Positions 7,602 through 17,421 of a stretch of DNA of 64,000 bases are shown here, in pieces. Positions within the stretch are counted from its first letter, which is position 1, and every line of letters begins with the position of its first letter. The notes beneath the pieces were generated by a model that made no database searches, was not told the DNA's origin, and saw nothing but the letters and a program-made list of their open reading frames with translations. The position numbers and the translations under genes are program-made. The DNA is from Verrucomicrobiota bacterium (GTDB lineage: Bacteria > Verrucomicrobiota > Verrucomicrobiia > Limisphaerales > UBA1319): contig JAKLHY010000017.1 of the NCBI GenBank assembly GCA_022709905.1, positions 1 through 64,000 on the forward strand. The letters are read 5' to 3'.

Positions 7602-8695
7602 GTCGATTTACAGGAATTACTCTTGGAACCTTGCTATCGGTTGTTTGGGGAACCTTCTGCCAGCAGCTGGTGGCGGATGACACCAACCGGTGGCCGGATT
7701 TTGAAAAAGTGCTCGGTTTGATTCAAACCAACCTGCCGGGAATTACGCGAGATGAACTGAATCACGCGGTGATTGAAGGCCTGCAAAAGCGCCTGGACTG
7801 GCGCTTTCAGTTCGTCCCATCCTCGCGCCAGAGCGGCAAGATGTCCGATCCAGGGGTTGTTCAAACCAACCTCTTCGACGAGCACTATGGCTATTTCCGC
7901 GTCTGCCGGATCGATGCCGATCTGCCCGATCGTCTCGGGCAGGTGTTACAGGACCTTCAGGATCGTCACCAACTCAATGGGATCGTTCTCGATCTGCGCT
8001 ACACCGATGGCAATGATTACGGAGCGGTGAGCCGGGTCGCCGACCTCTTTCTCTCCGAGGAAAAAACCTTGTTCACAGTCGAAAACCAGGAATTCCGTTC
8101 CACAGCAAAAACGAACCACTGGCGGCAATCCCTGGCTGTCCTGGTCAATTCCCAAACATCGGAAGCGGCTGAAATTCTGGCGGGGATTCTGAGGCAGGAG
8201 AATGTGGCCTTGTTATTGGGACTTCCGACCGCCGGCCGAGCTCAAGTCTTCAAGGCGTTTCCGCTGAACGATGAACAGCAAATCCGGCTGGCAATAGGAA
8301 CCATCCGCTTGACGGGAAACCGGGATGTCCCAGCACAGGCACTGAAACCGGACATTTTGGTTTCAGTTCGGCCAGAGGAAGAACGCGCCTTTTATGAGGA
8401 TGCCTACCGGATGATCGCATCTCCCAGAATCCTTTCGGAGGTCGCGTTGGGCTCCACCAATCGCAGCGGTCTGTCCTCGACCAACAATCGATCTTCGCGC
8501 CGCATCAATGAAGCAGAACTGGTGCGTCGTCAGCGCGAGGGCCAACTCACTGAGGACGAAACAGTCCTGGAGTCGGCGGCGCCATTGGATCCGGTCAAGC
8601 CAGCCCTCACGGATCCGACCCTGGCTCGTGCGTTGGATCTCCTTAAAGGCCTGACAGTTGTGCAAAAAAATCGGCCCGCATCATTTCGCCGTTGA
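7598..8695 (+). CDS. Exported S41-peptidase-fold protein lacking the catalytic Ser-Lys dyad
   Basis: A 365-residue protein with a signal peptide (hydrophobic 7-20, cleavage probably near VADD). Residues 97-260 follow the C-terminal-processing protease (S41) core: HYGYFRV, GIVLDLRYTDGND, RVADLFL, then VLVNSQTSEAAEILAGIL and GLPTAGRAQVF. In active CtpA/CtpB/Prc enzymes the segment is G(S/T)ASASEI with a Lys 25 residues after the catalytic Ser. Here Glu189 occupies the Ser position and Arg214 the Lys position. No PDZ domain is evident between the signal and the core. It is probably a non-catalytic relative acting in the periplasm. The coupling to purD (ATGA overlap) is probably organisational only. 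Confidence 0.7.
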   Translation: MSRFTGITLGTLLSVVWGTFCQQLVADDTNRWPDFEKVLGLIQTNLPGITRDELNHAVIEGLQKRLDWRFQFVPSSRQSGKMSDPGVVQTNLFDEHYGYFRVCRIDADLPDRLGQVLQDLQDRHQLNGIVLDLRYTDGNDYGAVSRVADLFLSEEKTLFTVENQEFRSTAKTNHWRQSLAVLVNSQTSEAAEILAGILRQENVALLLGLPTAGRAQVFKAFPLNDEQQIRLAIGTIRLTGNRDVPAQALKPDILVSVRPEEERAFYEDAYRMIASPRILSEVALGSTNRSGLSSTNNRSSRRINEAELVRRQREGQLTEDETVLESAAPLDPVKPALTDPTLARALDLLKGLTVVQKNRPASFRR

Positions 8696-8765
8696 CGTTT
8701 GCGCCTGTTAGCTCAAACTTTCTGCCCTTAATGTACGCGTCAAGTCCCCGGGATACAGCGCAGGC

Positions 8766-10934
8766 ATGAAAACAATCCTGTTTGTTTGCACAGGCAATAT
8801 CTGCCGGAGCCCAATGGCTGAAGCCTTGTTTCGCCACATGATTCAAGGGCATGGGGAATATCGCGTTTTGTCCGCCGGCCTTGGGGCGGCCGATGGGCAG
8901 CCGCCAAGCGCCCATGCCGTGAGAGCCTTAATGGAGTTTGGGATCGACATGTCCCACCAGCGCAGCCGTCAGCTGACTCGAGGGCTCGTGGATGAGGCTG
9001 ATTTTATTTTTGGCATGACTCGGGGGCATGCGGATGCTATCATCCTGATGCATCCCCAAGCCATGGAGAAAGTTTTCCTGCTGCGGGAATTCGATCCCAG
9101 TGTCGAGGAGTTTGAAAAAGATATTGCCGATCCCATAGGCGGATCTTATGAAGTCTACTTGGAATGCCGCCAGCAGATTCAACAAGGAGTTTTTTCCATA
9201 ATCAGGTTTCTCGAACAAAACACCATGCAATCCGATCCTACTATCCTGGAAGTCATTCGTCATATTACCATCGGTTCCGATCATCGCGGTTTTGAGCTGA
9301 AGACGGCTTTAAAGACCTACCTGGCCAAGAAAGGCATTGAGATTAAAGACGTCGGCGCCATGAGCTGCAGCTCGAGTGATTATCCGGACTTTGCCCAAGC
9401 GGTGGCGGCGGCGGTGGTGGGGCGGGAGAGCAACATGGGCATCCTGATCTGTTCAACCGGGATTGGGATGAGCATCGCCGCCAACCGAGTCCCAGGCATT
9501 CGCGCGGCGCTAGTTTCGAACGCCTCTCTGGCCGCCGTAGCCCGCCAGCATAACAACGCCAATGTCTTGTGCTTGGGCGCGGACTTTACCTCAGCCGAAA
9601 CCGCCTGCCAGATTATCGACGCTTATTTGCAGGCACGATTCGAGGAGGGACGCCATCAGCAACGCGTCCATAAAATCGAAGCGGGTGGATGCGAACCTTC
9701 CCTCCGACTCAAGGCGGTGGATGCCGAGGTGGCCAGCGTCATTGAGCTCGAACGTCAGCGACAGCAGGAAAACATCGAGCTGATTGCCAGCGAGAATTTT
9801 ACGAGCCCAGCCGTTATGGAGGCCCAGGGATCCGTCCTGACCAATAAATACGCCGAAGGCTATCCGGGCAAACGCTGGTACGGCGGCTGCGAGAACGTGG
9901 ATGTCTCCGAGCAACTGGCCATCGACCGCGCCAAGAAGTTGTTCGGCGCCGAACACGCCAATGTCCAACCTCACTGCGGCAGCGCGGCCAACATGATCGT
10001 CTATTTCGCCTTTCTGAAACCGGGCGACAAAATCCTGACGATGAATCTCAGCCATGGCGGGCATCTCACCCACGGCAACAAGGTCAATTTTTCCGGCAAG
10101 TTTTTTGAAGTGGTCCATTACGGCGTGAAGCAGGATACTGAGCTCCTTGATTACGAGGAGATTGCCCGCCTTGCCCGCGAACAACGCCCGAAGATGATCA
10201 CTGTGGGCGCAAGCGCGTATCCGAGGATTATTGACTTCAAGCGGCTGGGCGAGATCGCGCGGGAAACCGGTGCGTATCTGCTTGCGGACATTGCGCATAT
10301 CGCGGGCCTTGTGGCCGCCAAACTCCATCCCAGCCCGATGGGGCACGCCGATTTTGTGACGACAACCACCCACAAGACGCTTCGGGGTCCCCGAGGCGGA
10401 TTGATTTTATGCGGGGAAAAATATGCCAAGGACATCGATGCCCAGACTTTCCCGGGCATCCAGGGCGGTCCTCTGGAACATGTGATTGCCGCGAAAGCAG
10501 TCTGTTTTTACGAGGCCCTGCAACCCGATTTTCAGGCCTACCAGGCGCAAATCGTCAAAAACGCAGCCGCGCTGGCCAATGGACTCAAGCGGAATGGATT
10601 CCGTCTTGTGAGCGGCGGCACTGACAACCATTTGATGTTGGTCGATGTCGGAGCCCGAGGGCTCACGGGCAAGGACTGCCAGATCGCCCTGGATCACGCC
10701 GGCATCACAGTCAACAAAAACACCATCCCATTCGAGACTCGGTCTCCCTTCCAAGCCAGTGGCATAAGGGTCGGAACGCCGGCCGCCACAACTCGCGGCA
10801 TGAAAGAACTCGAGATGGCCGCGATCGCCGACATGATCAGCGAAGTGCTCCTCGACATTAAAAATGTTGACGCCGCCCATCAGGTGCGCCAACGTGTTCG
10901 TGAGTTGACCGCAAGATTTCCCTTGCCGTATTGA
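8766..10934 (+). CDS. Triple fusion: low-MW protein-tyrosine-phosphatase + ribose-5-phosphate isomerase B + serine hydroxymethyltransferase
   Basis: One uninterrupted 722-residue frame holds three complete domains. Residues 1-152 are a low-molecular-weight phosphatase (P-loop CTGNICRS with Cys8 and Arg14, general acid Asp122 in DP). Residues 165-305 are RpiB ([35 protein letters not shown]). Residues 315-722 are GlyA ([27 protein letters not shown] lysine Lys537 in [11 protein letters not shown]). RpiB interconverts ribose-5-P and ribulose-5-P; GlyA moves the one-carbon unit from serine to tetrahydrofolate. The order copies the ywlE-rpiB-glyA neighbourhood of Firmicutes operons, so the fusion may have arisen from such an operon. 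The residue after the P-loop Asn is Ile, as in tyrosine phosphatases, not the Thr of YwlE arginine phosphatases. A Met at 154 could be a relic of the rpiB start. Confidence 0.92.
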   Translation: MKTILFVCTGNICRSPMAEALFRHMIQGHGEYRVLSAGLGAADGQPPSAHAVRALMEFGIDMSHQRSRQLTRGLVDEADFIFGMTRGHADAIILMHPQAMEKVFLLREFDPSVEEFEKDIADPIGGSYEVYLECRQQIQQGVFSIIRFLEQNTMQSDPTILEVIRHITIGSDHRGFELKTALKTYLAKKGIEIKDVGAMSCSSSDYPDFAQAVAAAVVGRESNMGILICSTGIGMSIAANRVPGIRAALVSNASLAAVARQHNNANVLCLGADFTSAETACQIIDAYLQARFEEGRHQQRVHKIEAGGCEPSLRLKAVDAEVASVIELERQRQQENIELIASENFTSPAVMEAQGSVLTNKYAEGYPGKRWYGGCENVDVSEQLAIDRAKKLFGAEHANVQPHCGSAANMIVYFAFLKPGDKILTMNLSHGGHLTHGNKVNFSGKFFEVVHYGVKQDTELLDYEEIARLAREQRPKMITVGASAYPRIIDFKRLGEIARETGAYLLADIAHIAGLVAAKLHPSPMGHADFVTTTTHKTLRGPRGGLILCGEKYAKDIDAQTFPGIQGGPLEHVIAAKAVCFYEALQPDFQAYQAQIVKNAAALANGLKRNGFRLVSGGTDNHLMLVDVGARGLTGKDCQIALDHAGITVNKNTIPFETRSPFQASGIRVGTPAATTRGMKELEMAAIADMISEVLLDIKNVDAAHQVRQRVRELTARFPLPY

Positions 10935-11076
10935 TTTTTTAGAGTGAATCCCAGTCATACTCCCCGACGGTCAATCCGCTCGGGCAGGCCTGTCTGTGGC
11001 GCATTCGTGGAAAACACAATCGGATGAACCGGGTTCGTCCGAGTAACTTTATTTTAACCTTAGCATTTTCAGCATT

Positions 11077-12699
11077 ATGCCTAGACCAACCTCCAAAAAG
11101 ACTTCCCGGGCCAAAACGGCCGGCAAAGCCAAAGCGGAGTCTCCAGCCGAAATCAATCAGGAACTGCCGCTCCCCGTGGAAACCCCTGTAACATCCGGCG
11201 AACCTCGATCTGCGGCGCCGAAGGAAAAATCCGCCATGCGCGGACGTAAACGCAAAGCCGCCCCTGAAATCCCGCCGGAGGAAGAGGGCTTGTCATCGGC
11301 TTCTGAAGACATGGCGGTTTCGGGAGATTACGTAATCCAGACCAGTCCCCTGCCCCCTACTCCGCCTCCGCTCCCGGCGCCCGCCCCCATCGAGGAGGAG
11401 GAAGAAGTCCCGGCAGTGAGCGCGGAAGCCGCCGTCAATGCCATCAACATCACCAAGCTGCAAGCGATGGCGATGACGGATCTCAATCAGATGGCCCGGG
11501 AGATGGGCATTGAGAATTTCGGAACGATGAAGAAGCACGAACTCATCTTCCATATTCTCCAGAAGAATGCTGAACGAAAAGGAGTGTTGTTTACCGAAGG
11601 CGTGCTGGAGATTTTGCCGGATGGCTTTGGTTTCCTGCGATCTCAGAGTTTCAATTATCTCCCCTGCCCCGAGGACATTTACGTTTCGCCGTCGCAGATC
11701 CGCCGTTTCAGTCTGCAGACCGGCAATCTGGTCGCCGGCCAAATCCGGCCGCCCAAGGAAAAGGAGCGTTTCTTTGCCCTGCTCAAAATTGAGGCCGTCG
11801 ATAAGGAGGATCCCGACAAGGCCAAAGAGAAGACCCATTTCGATAACCTGACTCCCCTGTTCCCCAACAAACGGTTCATTCTGGAAACCACCCCCGATGA
11901 ACTATCCACCCGAGTGCTCGATCTTGTTTGTCCGATTGGCAAAGGGACCCGCGGCCTGATCGTCGCGCCTCCCCGCACCGGCAAGACCGTGCTCATGCAG
12001 AAGCTGGCGAATGCCATCCTCAAGAACAATCCGGAGTCCTACCTCTTCATTCTCCTGATCGACGAGCGTCCCGAGGAGGTCACGGACATGGAACGAACCT
12101 GCAAACCGGCCGAGGTCATCAGCTCGACCTTCGACGAACCACCGGAACGACACATCCAGGTGGCGGAAATGGTCAGCGAAAAGGCCAAACGCATGGTCGA
12201 ACACAAACGGGACGTCGTCATCCTCCTCGATTCCATCACCCGGCTGGCCCGCGCCTACAACACGGTGCAGCCGCACTCCGGCAAAATCCTCTCCGGCGGT
12301 GTGGATGCGAACGCGCTGCACAAACCCAAACGTTTCTTTGGGGCGGCACGCAACATCGAGGAGGGCGGATCGTTGACGATTATCGCCACGGCCCTGATCG
12401 ACACCGGTTCACGCATGGATGAGGTCATTTTCGAGGAGTTTAAAGGCACGGGCAACATGGAGATTGTGCTCGACCGATCGCTGGTGGAACGTCGGATTTT
12501 TCCCTCGATCAACGTCGAACTCTCCGGCACCCGCAAAGAGGAACTGCTCTATCATCCCGATGAACACAGCCGGGTTGTGCTGCTGCGGCGGGCTCTGACG
12601 GGAGTGCCTCCGGTGGAGGCCATGGAACTGCTCCTCAAAAAGCTCAAATCGACCCGCAGCAACATCGAATTCCTGCTGTCCGTCAGCACGACCAGCTAA
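11077..12699 (+). CDS. rho: Transcription termination factor Rho with long disordered N-terminus
   Basis: A 540-residue Rho helicase, the hexameric ATPase that ends transcription at C-rich unstructured RNA. The first 120 residues are a low-complexity Lys/Ala/Pro/Glu region ([14 protein letters not shown]) not present in E. coli Rho (419 aa). Then come the Rho N-terminal helices ([19 protein letters not shown]), the RNA-binding cold-shock domain ([15 protein letters not shown], then [10 protein letters not shown]), and the ATPase core with Walker A PPRTGKT, Walker [11 protein letters not shown], and Q-loop [23 protein letters not shown] split by conserved residues. Long N-terminal insertions are known in Rho of several phyla and can alter RNA binding. 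It stands alone, with a 142-bp upstream gap, and converges with glgB. Confidence 0.96.
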   Translation: MPRPTSKKTSRAKTAGKAKAESPAEINQELPLPVETPVTSGEPRSAAPKEKSAMRGRKRKAAPEIPPEEEGLSSASEDMAVSGDYVIQTSPLPPTPPPLPAPAPIEEEEEVPAVSAEAAVNAINITKLQAMAMTDLNQMAREMGIENFGTMKKHELIFHILQKNAERKGVLFTEGVLEILPDGFGFLRSQSFNYLPCPEDIYVSPSQIRRFSLQTGNLVAGQIRPPKEKERFFALLKIEAVDKEDPDKAKEKTHFDNLTPLFPNKRFILETTPDELSTRVLDLVCPIGKGTRGLIVAPPRTGKTVLMQKLANAILKNNPESYLFILLIDERPEEVTDMERTCKPAEVISSTFDEPPERHIQVAEMVSEKAKRMVEHKRDVVILLDSITRLARAYNTVQPHSGKILSGGVDANALHKPKRFFGAARNIEEGGSLTIIATALIDTGSRMDEVIFEEFKGTGNMEIVLDRSLVERRIFPSINVELSGTRKEELLYHPDEHSRVVLLRRALTGVPPVEAMELLLKKLKSTRSNIEFLLSVSTTS

Positions 12700-12735
12700 A
12701 AGCGCGGGCTCCGGAAGAACCGGCGCTGGATCCGC

Positions 12736-14937
12736 TCAGGAATCCGCCGGCCGAAACACCAGCAGGCTGAGGGGCGGCAGCATCAGGGAGAGGGAAAAGG
12801 GCTGCTGATGCGCGGGGATCGGCTCGGCCGAGACCGAGCCCCAATTGCCGGAGTCGCTTCCGCCATAACAGGCGGCATCGCTGTTCAGGATCTCGCGCCA
12901 CGCTCCCCCATGAGGCACGCCAACCCGGTAGGCGGATCGAGGCACCGGCGTCAGGTTGAGCACGACGAGGACATGGCTTTCCGGCGCCGTGCTGCGCCGC
13001 ACGAAACTGAGAACGCTGTTTTCGTGATCGGCGCAATCGATCCAGTAGAAACCGGTGCGCTCATAATCGCCCTGCCACAAGGCGGGCTCGCGCCGATACA
13101 GAGCGTTGAGATCGACGACGAATTTCTGCAAACCAGCGTGATACGGCCCCATTGCCAGCAACTCCCAATCGAGGCTGGCGTTCGCGTTCCATTCGGATCG
13201 CTGTCCGAATTCCCCCCCCATGAAGAGTAGTTTCTTGCCCGGAAAAAGCCACTGATAACCCAGCAGAACGCGAGCATTGGCGAAGCCTTGCCAGTCATCA
13301 CCGGGCATTTTGCCGATCAAGGATCTCTTGCCGTGCACCACCTCGTCGTGCGAAAGCGGCAGCAGGAAATTCTCCTGGTCGTGGTACAACATGGCGAAGG
13401 TGAGGTCGTTCTGATGAAACTTGCGGTAGATGGGATCGCGCGTAAAATACCGGAGGGTGTCGTGCATCCAACCCATGTTCCATTTGAGGGAGAAACCCAG
13501 GCCTCCCAGGTAAGGCGGACGGGTGACTTGCGGCCAGGCGGTGGATTCCTCGGCAATCGTCATAACGCCCGGAAATTCGGTGTGCACCCGATAGTTGAAG
13601 GCGCGGAGGAACTCCACGGCTTCCAGGTTCTCACGCCCCCCGTAAGCATTGGGCACCCATTCTCCCTCGCGCCTTGAATAATCCAGGTAAAGCATCGAGG
13701 CCACCGCATCCACCCGCAGGCCGTCGATGTGAAAACGATCACACCAAAAAAGGGCGTTCGCGATCAAAAAATTCCGAACCTCATGCCGTCCGTAGTTAAA
13801 AATGAAGGTGCCCCAATCCTGGTGTTTGCCCTGGCGCGGATCCTCGTGTTCGTAGAGCGCCGTTCCGTCAAAACGTCCCAGGGACCATTCGTCGCTCGGG
13901 AAATGCGCCGGCACCCAATCGATGATCACACCGATCCCATGATGGTGCAGTTGGTCGACGAAATAACAGAAATCCTCCGGGGTTCCGTAACGGCTGGTCG
14001 GGGCATAAAAGCCGGTGACCTGATATCCCCATGAGGGATAATAGGCATGTTCGGCCACGGGAAGCAACTCGACATGGGTGAATCCCATCCGTTGCACATA
14101 CTCGACCAATTGCGCCGCCAGTTCGCGATAATTCAGCGATTCGTGCGAGGATTTCTTGCGCCAACTGCCCAAATGGACCTCATAGATGCTGATCGGGGAA
14201 TGGAACGGATCAAGGGCGCGTTTCCGCTCTTGCCAGGAGTGGTCGTTCCAGGAATAGGCTTCACTGGACCAAACGATGGCCGCGTTCTTCGGGGGCATCT
14301 CAAAGAAAAACCCAAAGGGATCCGTCTTCAGAACCAGATTTCCAAGGCAATCCAAAATTTCAAACTTGTACAAGGCCCCTCGAACCACTCCGGGAATGAA
14401 GATCTCCCAAACCCCCGAAGTTCCCACCAGGCGCATCGGATGTCGCCGGCCATCCCATTGATTGAAATCGCCTACCACACTGACTCGTTGGGCGTTGGGA
14501 GCCCAGACGGCAAAACTGGCGCCCGCCACTCCATCAATCACGCGGAGTTGAGCCCCGAGTTTTTCGTAGATCCGGCGCTCATCGCCCTGCCCGAGCAGAA
14601 AGAGATCCATGTCCCCCAGGGTCGGCAGGAAAGAATAGGGATCCCGGGTGTGCCAGACGGTTCCGGAAGGCTCCGTGACCACCAGGTCATAGGCAAAAAC
14701 CCGTTTGGCCCGATGCGTCACCCCCTCGAACAAGCCCGCAGGATCAATCTGTTTCAGGACGAATACCGGCTGCTGTTTCTCAAGAACAGGCCGCACCTCC
14801 ACTTTGGCGGCGCCTGGCAGGAATGCACGCACCACCACCCCGGAACGGTCCCCCAAGGGATGCATCCCCAGCAAATCATGCGGAGTCCGATGTCGCAAAC
14901 TGACCAAACGATCACGCTCTTCCCGGGTTAGTATCAT
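12736..14937 (-). CDS. glgB: 1,4-alpha-glucan branching enzyme
   Basis: A 733-residue GH13 branching enzyme that makes alpha-1,6 branches in glycogen. The N-terminal part has two CBM48-type beta domains (about 20-110, and 125-230 including FAVWAPNAQRVSVVGDFNQWD). The catalytic barrel follows with FAVDGLRVDAV-type motif (here IDGLRVDAVASMLYLDYSR, nucleophile Asp), the acid Glu in TIAEESTAWP, and LPLSHDEVVHGK. A C-terminal all-beta domain ends in LSLLVFRPA. Length and the double N-domain match GlgB of the E. coli type (728 aa). It is divergent from the glucan phosphorylase across a 206-bp gap, so synthesis and breakdown of glycogen may share a control region. Confidence 0.96.
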   Translation of the reverse strand: MILTREERDRLVSLRHRTPHDLLGMHPLGDRSGVVVRAFLPGAAKVEVRPVLEKQQPVFVLKQIDPAGLFEGVTHRAKRVFAYDLVVTEPSGTVWHTRDPYSFLPTLGDMDLFLLGQGDERRIYEKLGAQLRVIDGVAGASFAVWAPNAQRVSVVGDFNQWDGRRHPMRLVGTSGVWEIFIPGVVRGALYKFEILDCLGNLVLKTDPFGFFFEMPPKNAAIVWSSEAYSWNDHSWQERKRALDPFHSPISIYEVHLGSWRKKSSHESLNYRELAAQLVEYVQRMGFTHVELLPVAEHAYYPSWGYQVTGFYAPTSRYGTPEDFCYFVDQLHHHGIGVIIDWVPAHFPSDEWSLGRFDGTALYEHEDPRQGKHQDWGTFIFNYGRHEVRNFLIANALFWCDRFHIDGLRVDAVASMLYLDYSRREGEWVPNAYGGRENLEAVEFLRAFNYRVHTEFPGVMTIAEESTAWPQVTRPPYLGGLGFSLKWNMGWMHDTLRYFTRDPIYRKFHQNDLTFAMLYHDQENFLLPLSHDEVVHGKRSLIGKMPGDDWQGFANARVLLGYQWLFPGKKLLFMGGEFGQRSEWNANASLDWELLAMGPYHAGLQKFVVDLNALYRREPALWQGDYERTGFYWIDCADHENSVLSFVRRSTAPESHVLVVLNLTPVPRSAYRVGVPHGGAWREILNSDAACYGGSDSGNWGSVSAEPIPAHQQPFSLSLMLPPLSLLVFRPADS

Positions 14938-15143
14938 ACTAAAGGGAGATTAAACTGGATAAACTCAATCCGGTCAACGCCGCTCGCGCCGGGGGAGAAC
15001 CCTTCCTGATCAGGCACCCAGGGCCTTGTGGCGGGCTATCCCGGCATTTTCTCCTATGGATTTTGTTTACCGGAACTGGTTCAGGGAGTATTCTAGGTTC
15101 GCGTGCCTGAGGCAGGACGCGATGGTTGTCGCGAATAAGAATT

Positions 15144-17282
15144 ATGAATAATACGCCGATACCGGCTAGTGAAATTACCGAACTTACGGTGGGATTGAAT
15201 CGTCTGGCCCGTAATCTTTGGTGGACCTGGAGCCATGAGGCCCAGGAGATCTTCAACGAGCTTTCTCCGCGGGCCTGGCAAAATCTTTATCATAACGCGG
15301 TGGCGATTCTGCACGAAGTCTCGGATTACGAACTCCGCAGTCGCCTCCAGGATCGCGAGTTTGCGCGCCGGGTGCGGGAAGTCTTGCAGCATTTTCAGGG
15401 CTATCTCCACGAGAAAAACACCTGGGCGCACAAGCACGCGCCCGGGCTGATCACCGAGCCTGTGGCCTATTTTTCAGCGGAGTTTGGCTTTCACGAGTCG
15501 CTCCCCATTGCCGCCGGCGGACTGGGTGTTCTAGCGGGGGACCACACCAAATCGGCGAGTGATTTGGGGCTCGGTTTGGTGGGCATCTCCCTGTTTTACC
15601 GCGAAGGATACTTTCAGCAGGCCATCAATCCCGAGAACTGGCAGACCGAATACTATTCGCTCCTCGATCCCAAAAACCTCCCTGTGGAACGGGTATTCGA
15701 CGCTCGGGGTGAACCGATGGTCGGCCAGGTGGAAATCGGCCATGCCCAACTCCACTTTCAGGTGTGGAAAGTCAATGTCGGCCGCTGCACGGTGTTTCTC
15801 CTGGACTCGAATCGTCCTGAAAATGAACCGCAGTTCAAGGACTTGACCCTGCGCGTTTATGGAGGCGATTCCACCACACGCATCATGCAGGAGATCCTCC
15901 TGGGCATCGGTGGCGTTCGTGTCCTGCGAAGCCTCGGCATCCAGCCTTCGGTATTTCACATGAACGAGGGTCATTCAGCCTTTCTGACCCTGGAGTTGAT
16001 CCGTGAACAGCTCGGCGCGGGCAAATCTTTTGACGATGCCTTGTCCTGGACGCGGCAGCATTGCCTGTTCACCACCCATACGCCGGTCGAGGCCGGTCAC
16101 GATCGTTTCGATGAAAACCTCATTGAGTACACGCTGGGGCGTTTCTTGAAACAGATGCGTGTGCCTGCGAACAAGCTGCTGGCCCTGGGCCGTGTTTTCC
16201 CAGCCAATACCAAGGAGAGCGAGCCCTTTTGCATGACCGTTCTGGCCCTGAAAACGTCGCGCGCCGCCAATGGTGTCAGCGAGTTGCACGGCCAAGTCAG
16301 CCGCCGTATGTGGCAGCCGTTGTTCCCGGATAAGAAAGAAGACGATGTGCCCATCGGGCATATCACCAATGGCATCCATATCCTCGGCTGGATGAAAGGT
16401 CCCATGCGCCAGTTCATGAAACGCAAGCTGGGCAGCCAATGGGAAAACCTTGCCCAAACCCAGGAGTGCTGGGAAAAAATGGCCGATCCGGGATTTGTCT
16501 CCGATGAGGAACTGTGGGCCTTGCGCTACAACCTGAGGCGCGAGCTGATTGAGTTCGCCCGCCGCAGGCTTCTGATGCAAGGCCGGCGCATGGACCGAAG
16601 TGATTTCATCGTTTACGACCGCCTGTTGAATCCCGACACCCTGACCATTGGTTTTGCCCGGCGATTCGCCACCTACAAACGCGCTCCCCTGGTGTTCTCG
16701 CGCATGGAAGAAGTCATCCGGATGGCCAAGGATCCTCAGCGTCCCATTCAATTTGTCTTTGCGGGCAAAGCGCACCCCAGAGACGATGAAGGCAAACGGT
16801 TCATCCAGTATATTATTCACCTGAGCAAACACTCGGAACTTCAGGGACATCTGGTCTTTCTCGAGAATTACGATGTCCATGTGGCCCGACATATGATCTC
16901 GGGCTCGGACATCTGGCTCAACAATCCGAGGCGCCCGCTCGAGGCGTCCGGCACCAGCGGACAAAAAATCGGCATGTACGGCGGGCTCAATCTGAGCATC
17001 ATGGACGGCTGGTGGCGCGAAGGCTACGACGGCACCAACGGCTTTGCGATCGGCGATGATTCCCATCCCACTTCGGTCGCCGAGCAGGATCGCCGGGATA
17101 GTGACAACCTCTACCGCGTGCTCTCCGAGGAAGTTATTCCGTGCTTCTATGAACGGGACGCCACAGGCATTCCGCGTCGTTGGATTGCCATGATGCGTCG
17201 CGCCATGGTTACCCTGGTCCCCAAGTACAACACCCATCGAATGGTCCAGGAGTATGCCCAGAATTATTACCTGCGCGGTTAA
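15144..17282 (+). CDS. glgP: Alpha-glucan (glycogen/maltodextrin) phosphorylase, short DUF3417-type
   Basis: A 712-residue phosphorylase that releases glucose-1-phosphate from alpha-1,4 glucans. It belongs to the shorter bacterial/archaeal branch, recognised by the N-terminal NLWWTWSHEAQEIF segment. Other signs are YFSAEFGFHESLPIAAGGLGVLAGDH split over residues near 110-135, HMNEGHSAFL, TTHTPVEAGHD, GFARRFATYKRA and, for the PLP site, EASGTSGQKIG (Lys retained, although the usual residue before it is Met). WWREGYDGTNGFAIG closes the active site. The start at 15144 is an ATG; an upstream in-frame TTG at 15126 seems unnecessary. It is divergent from glgB. The 206-bp gap between the two genes holds no further gene that I recognise. 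Confidence 0.94.
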   Translation: MNNTPIPASEITELTVGLNRLARNLWWTWSHEAQEIFNELSPRAWQNLYHNAVAILHEVSDYELRSRLQDREFARRVREVLQHFQGYLHEKNTWAHKHAPGLITEPVAYFSAEFGFHESLPIAAGGLGVLAGDHTKSASDLGLGLVGISLFYREGYFQQAINPENWQTEYYSLLDPKNLPVERVFDARGEPMVGQVEIGHAQLHFQVWKVNVGRCTVFLLDSNRPENEPQFKDLTLRVYGGDSTTRIMQEILLGIGGVRVLRSLGIQPSVFHMNEGHSAFLTLELIREQLGAGKSFDDALSWTRQHCLFTTHTPVEAGHDRFDENLIEYTLGRFLKQMRVPANKLLALGRVFPANTKESEPFCMTVLALKTSRAANGVSELHGQVSRRMWQPLFPDKKEDDVPIGHITNGIHILGWMKGPMRQFMKRKLGSQWENLAQTQECWEKMADPGFVSDEELWALRYNLRRELIEFARRRLLMQGRRMDRSDFIVYDRLLNPDTLTIGFARRFATYKRAPLVFSRMEEVIRMAKDPQRPIQFVFAGKAHPRDDEGKRFIQYIIHLSKHSELQGHLVFLENYDVHVARHMISGSDIWLNNPRRPLEASGTSGQKIGMYGGLNLSIMDGWWREGYDGTNGFAIGDDSHPTSVAEQDRRDSDNLYRVLSEEVIPCFYERDATGIPRRWIAMMRRAMVTLVPKYNTHRMVQEYAQNYYLRG

Positions 17283-17421
17283 CGTGTCCGGCGGGTGTCC
17301 AAACCACCTGATCCCCTGGGCGGGATTTCCACTCATTCGAATGGCACGGGGCGGTTTCAATGAAGGACCGGCGCCTGAACGCCAGGTTGCCTCGGAAGCT
17401 TGAGGGTCTTTGCGGTTGCCT

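Noticed and set aside
12701..12727. Bulged inverted repeat between rho and glgB considered as a bidirectional terminator
   Set aside because: The stem has a six-base bulge and no T-run on either side.
14047..14931. A 294-codon plus-strand frame opposite glgB
   Set aside because: Antisense shadow of glgB; no motif and no ribosome binding site.
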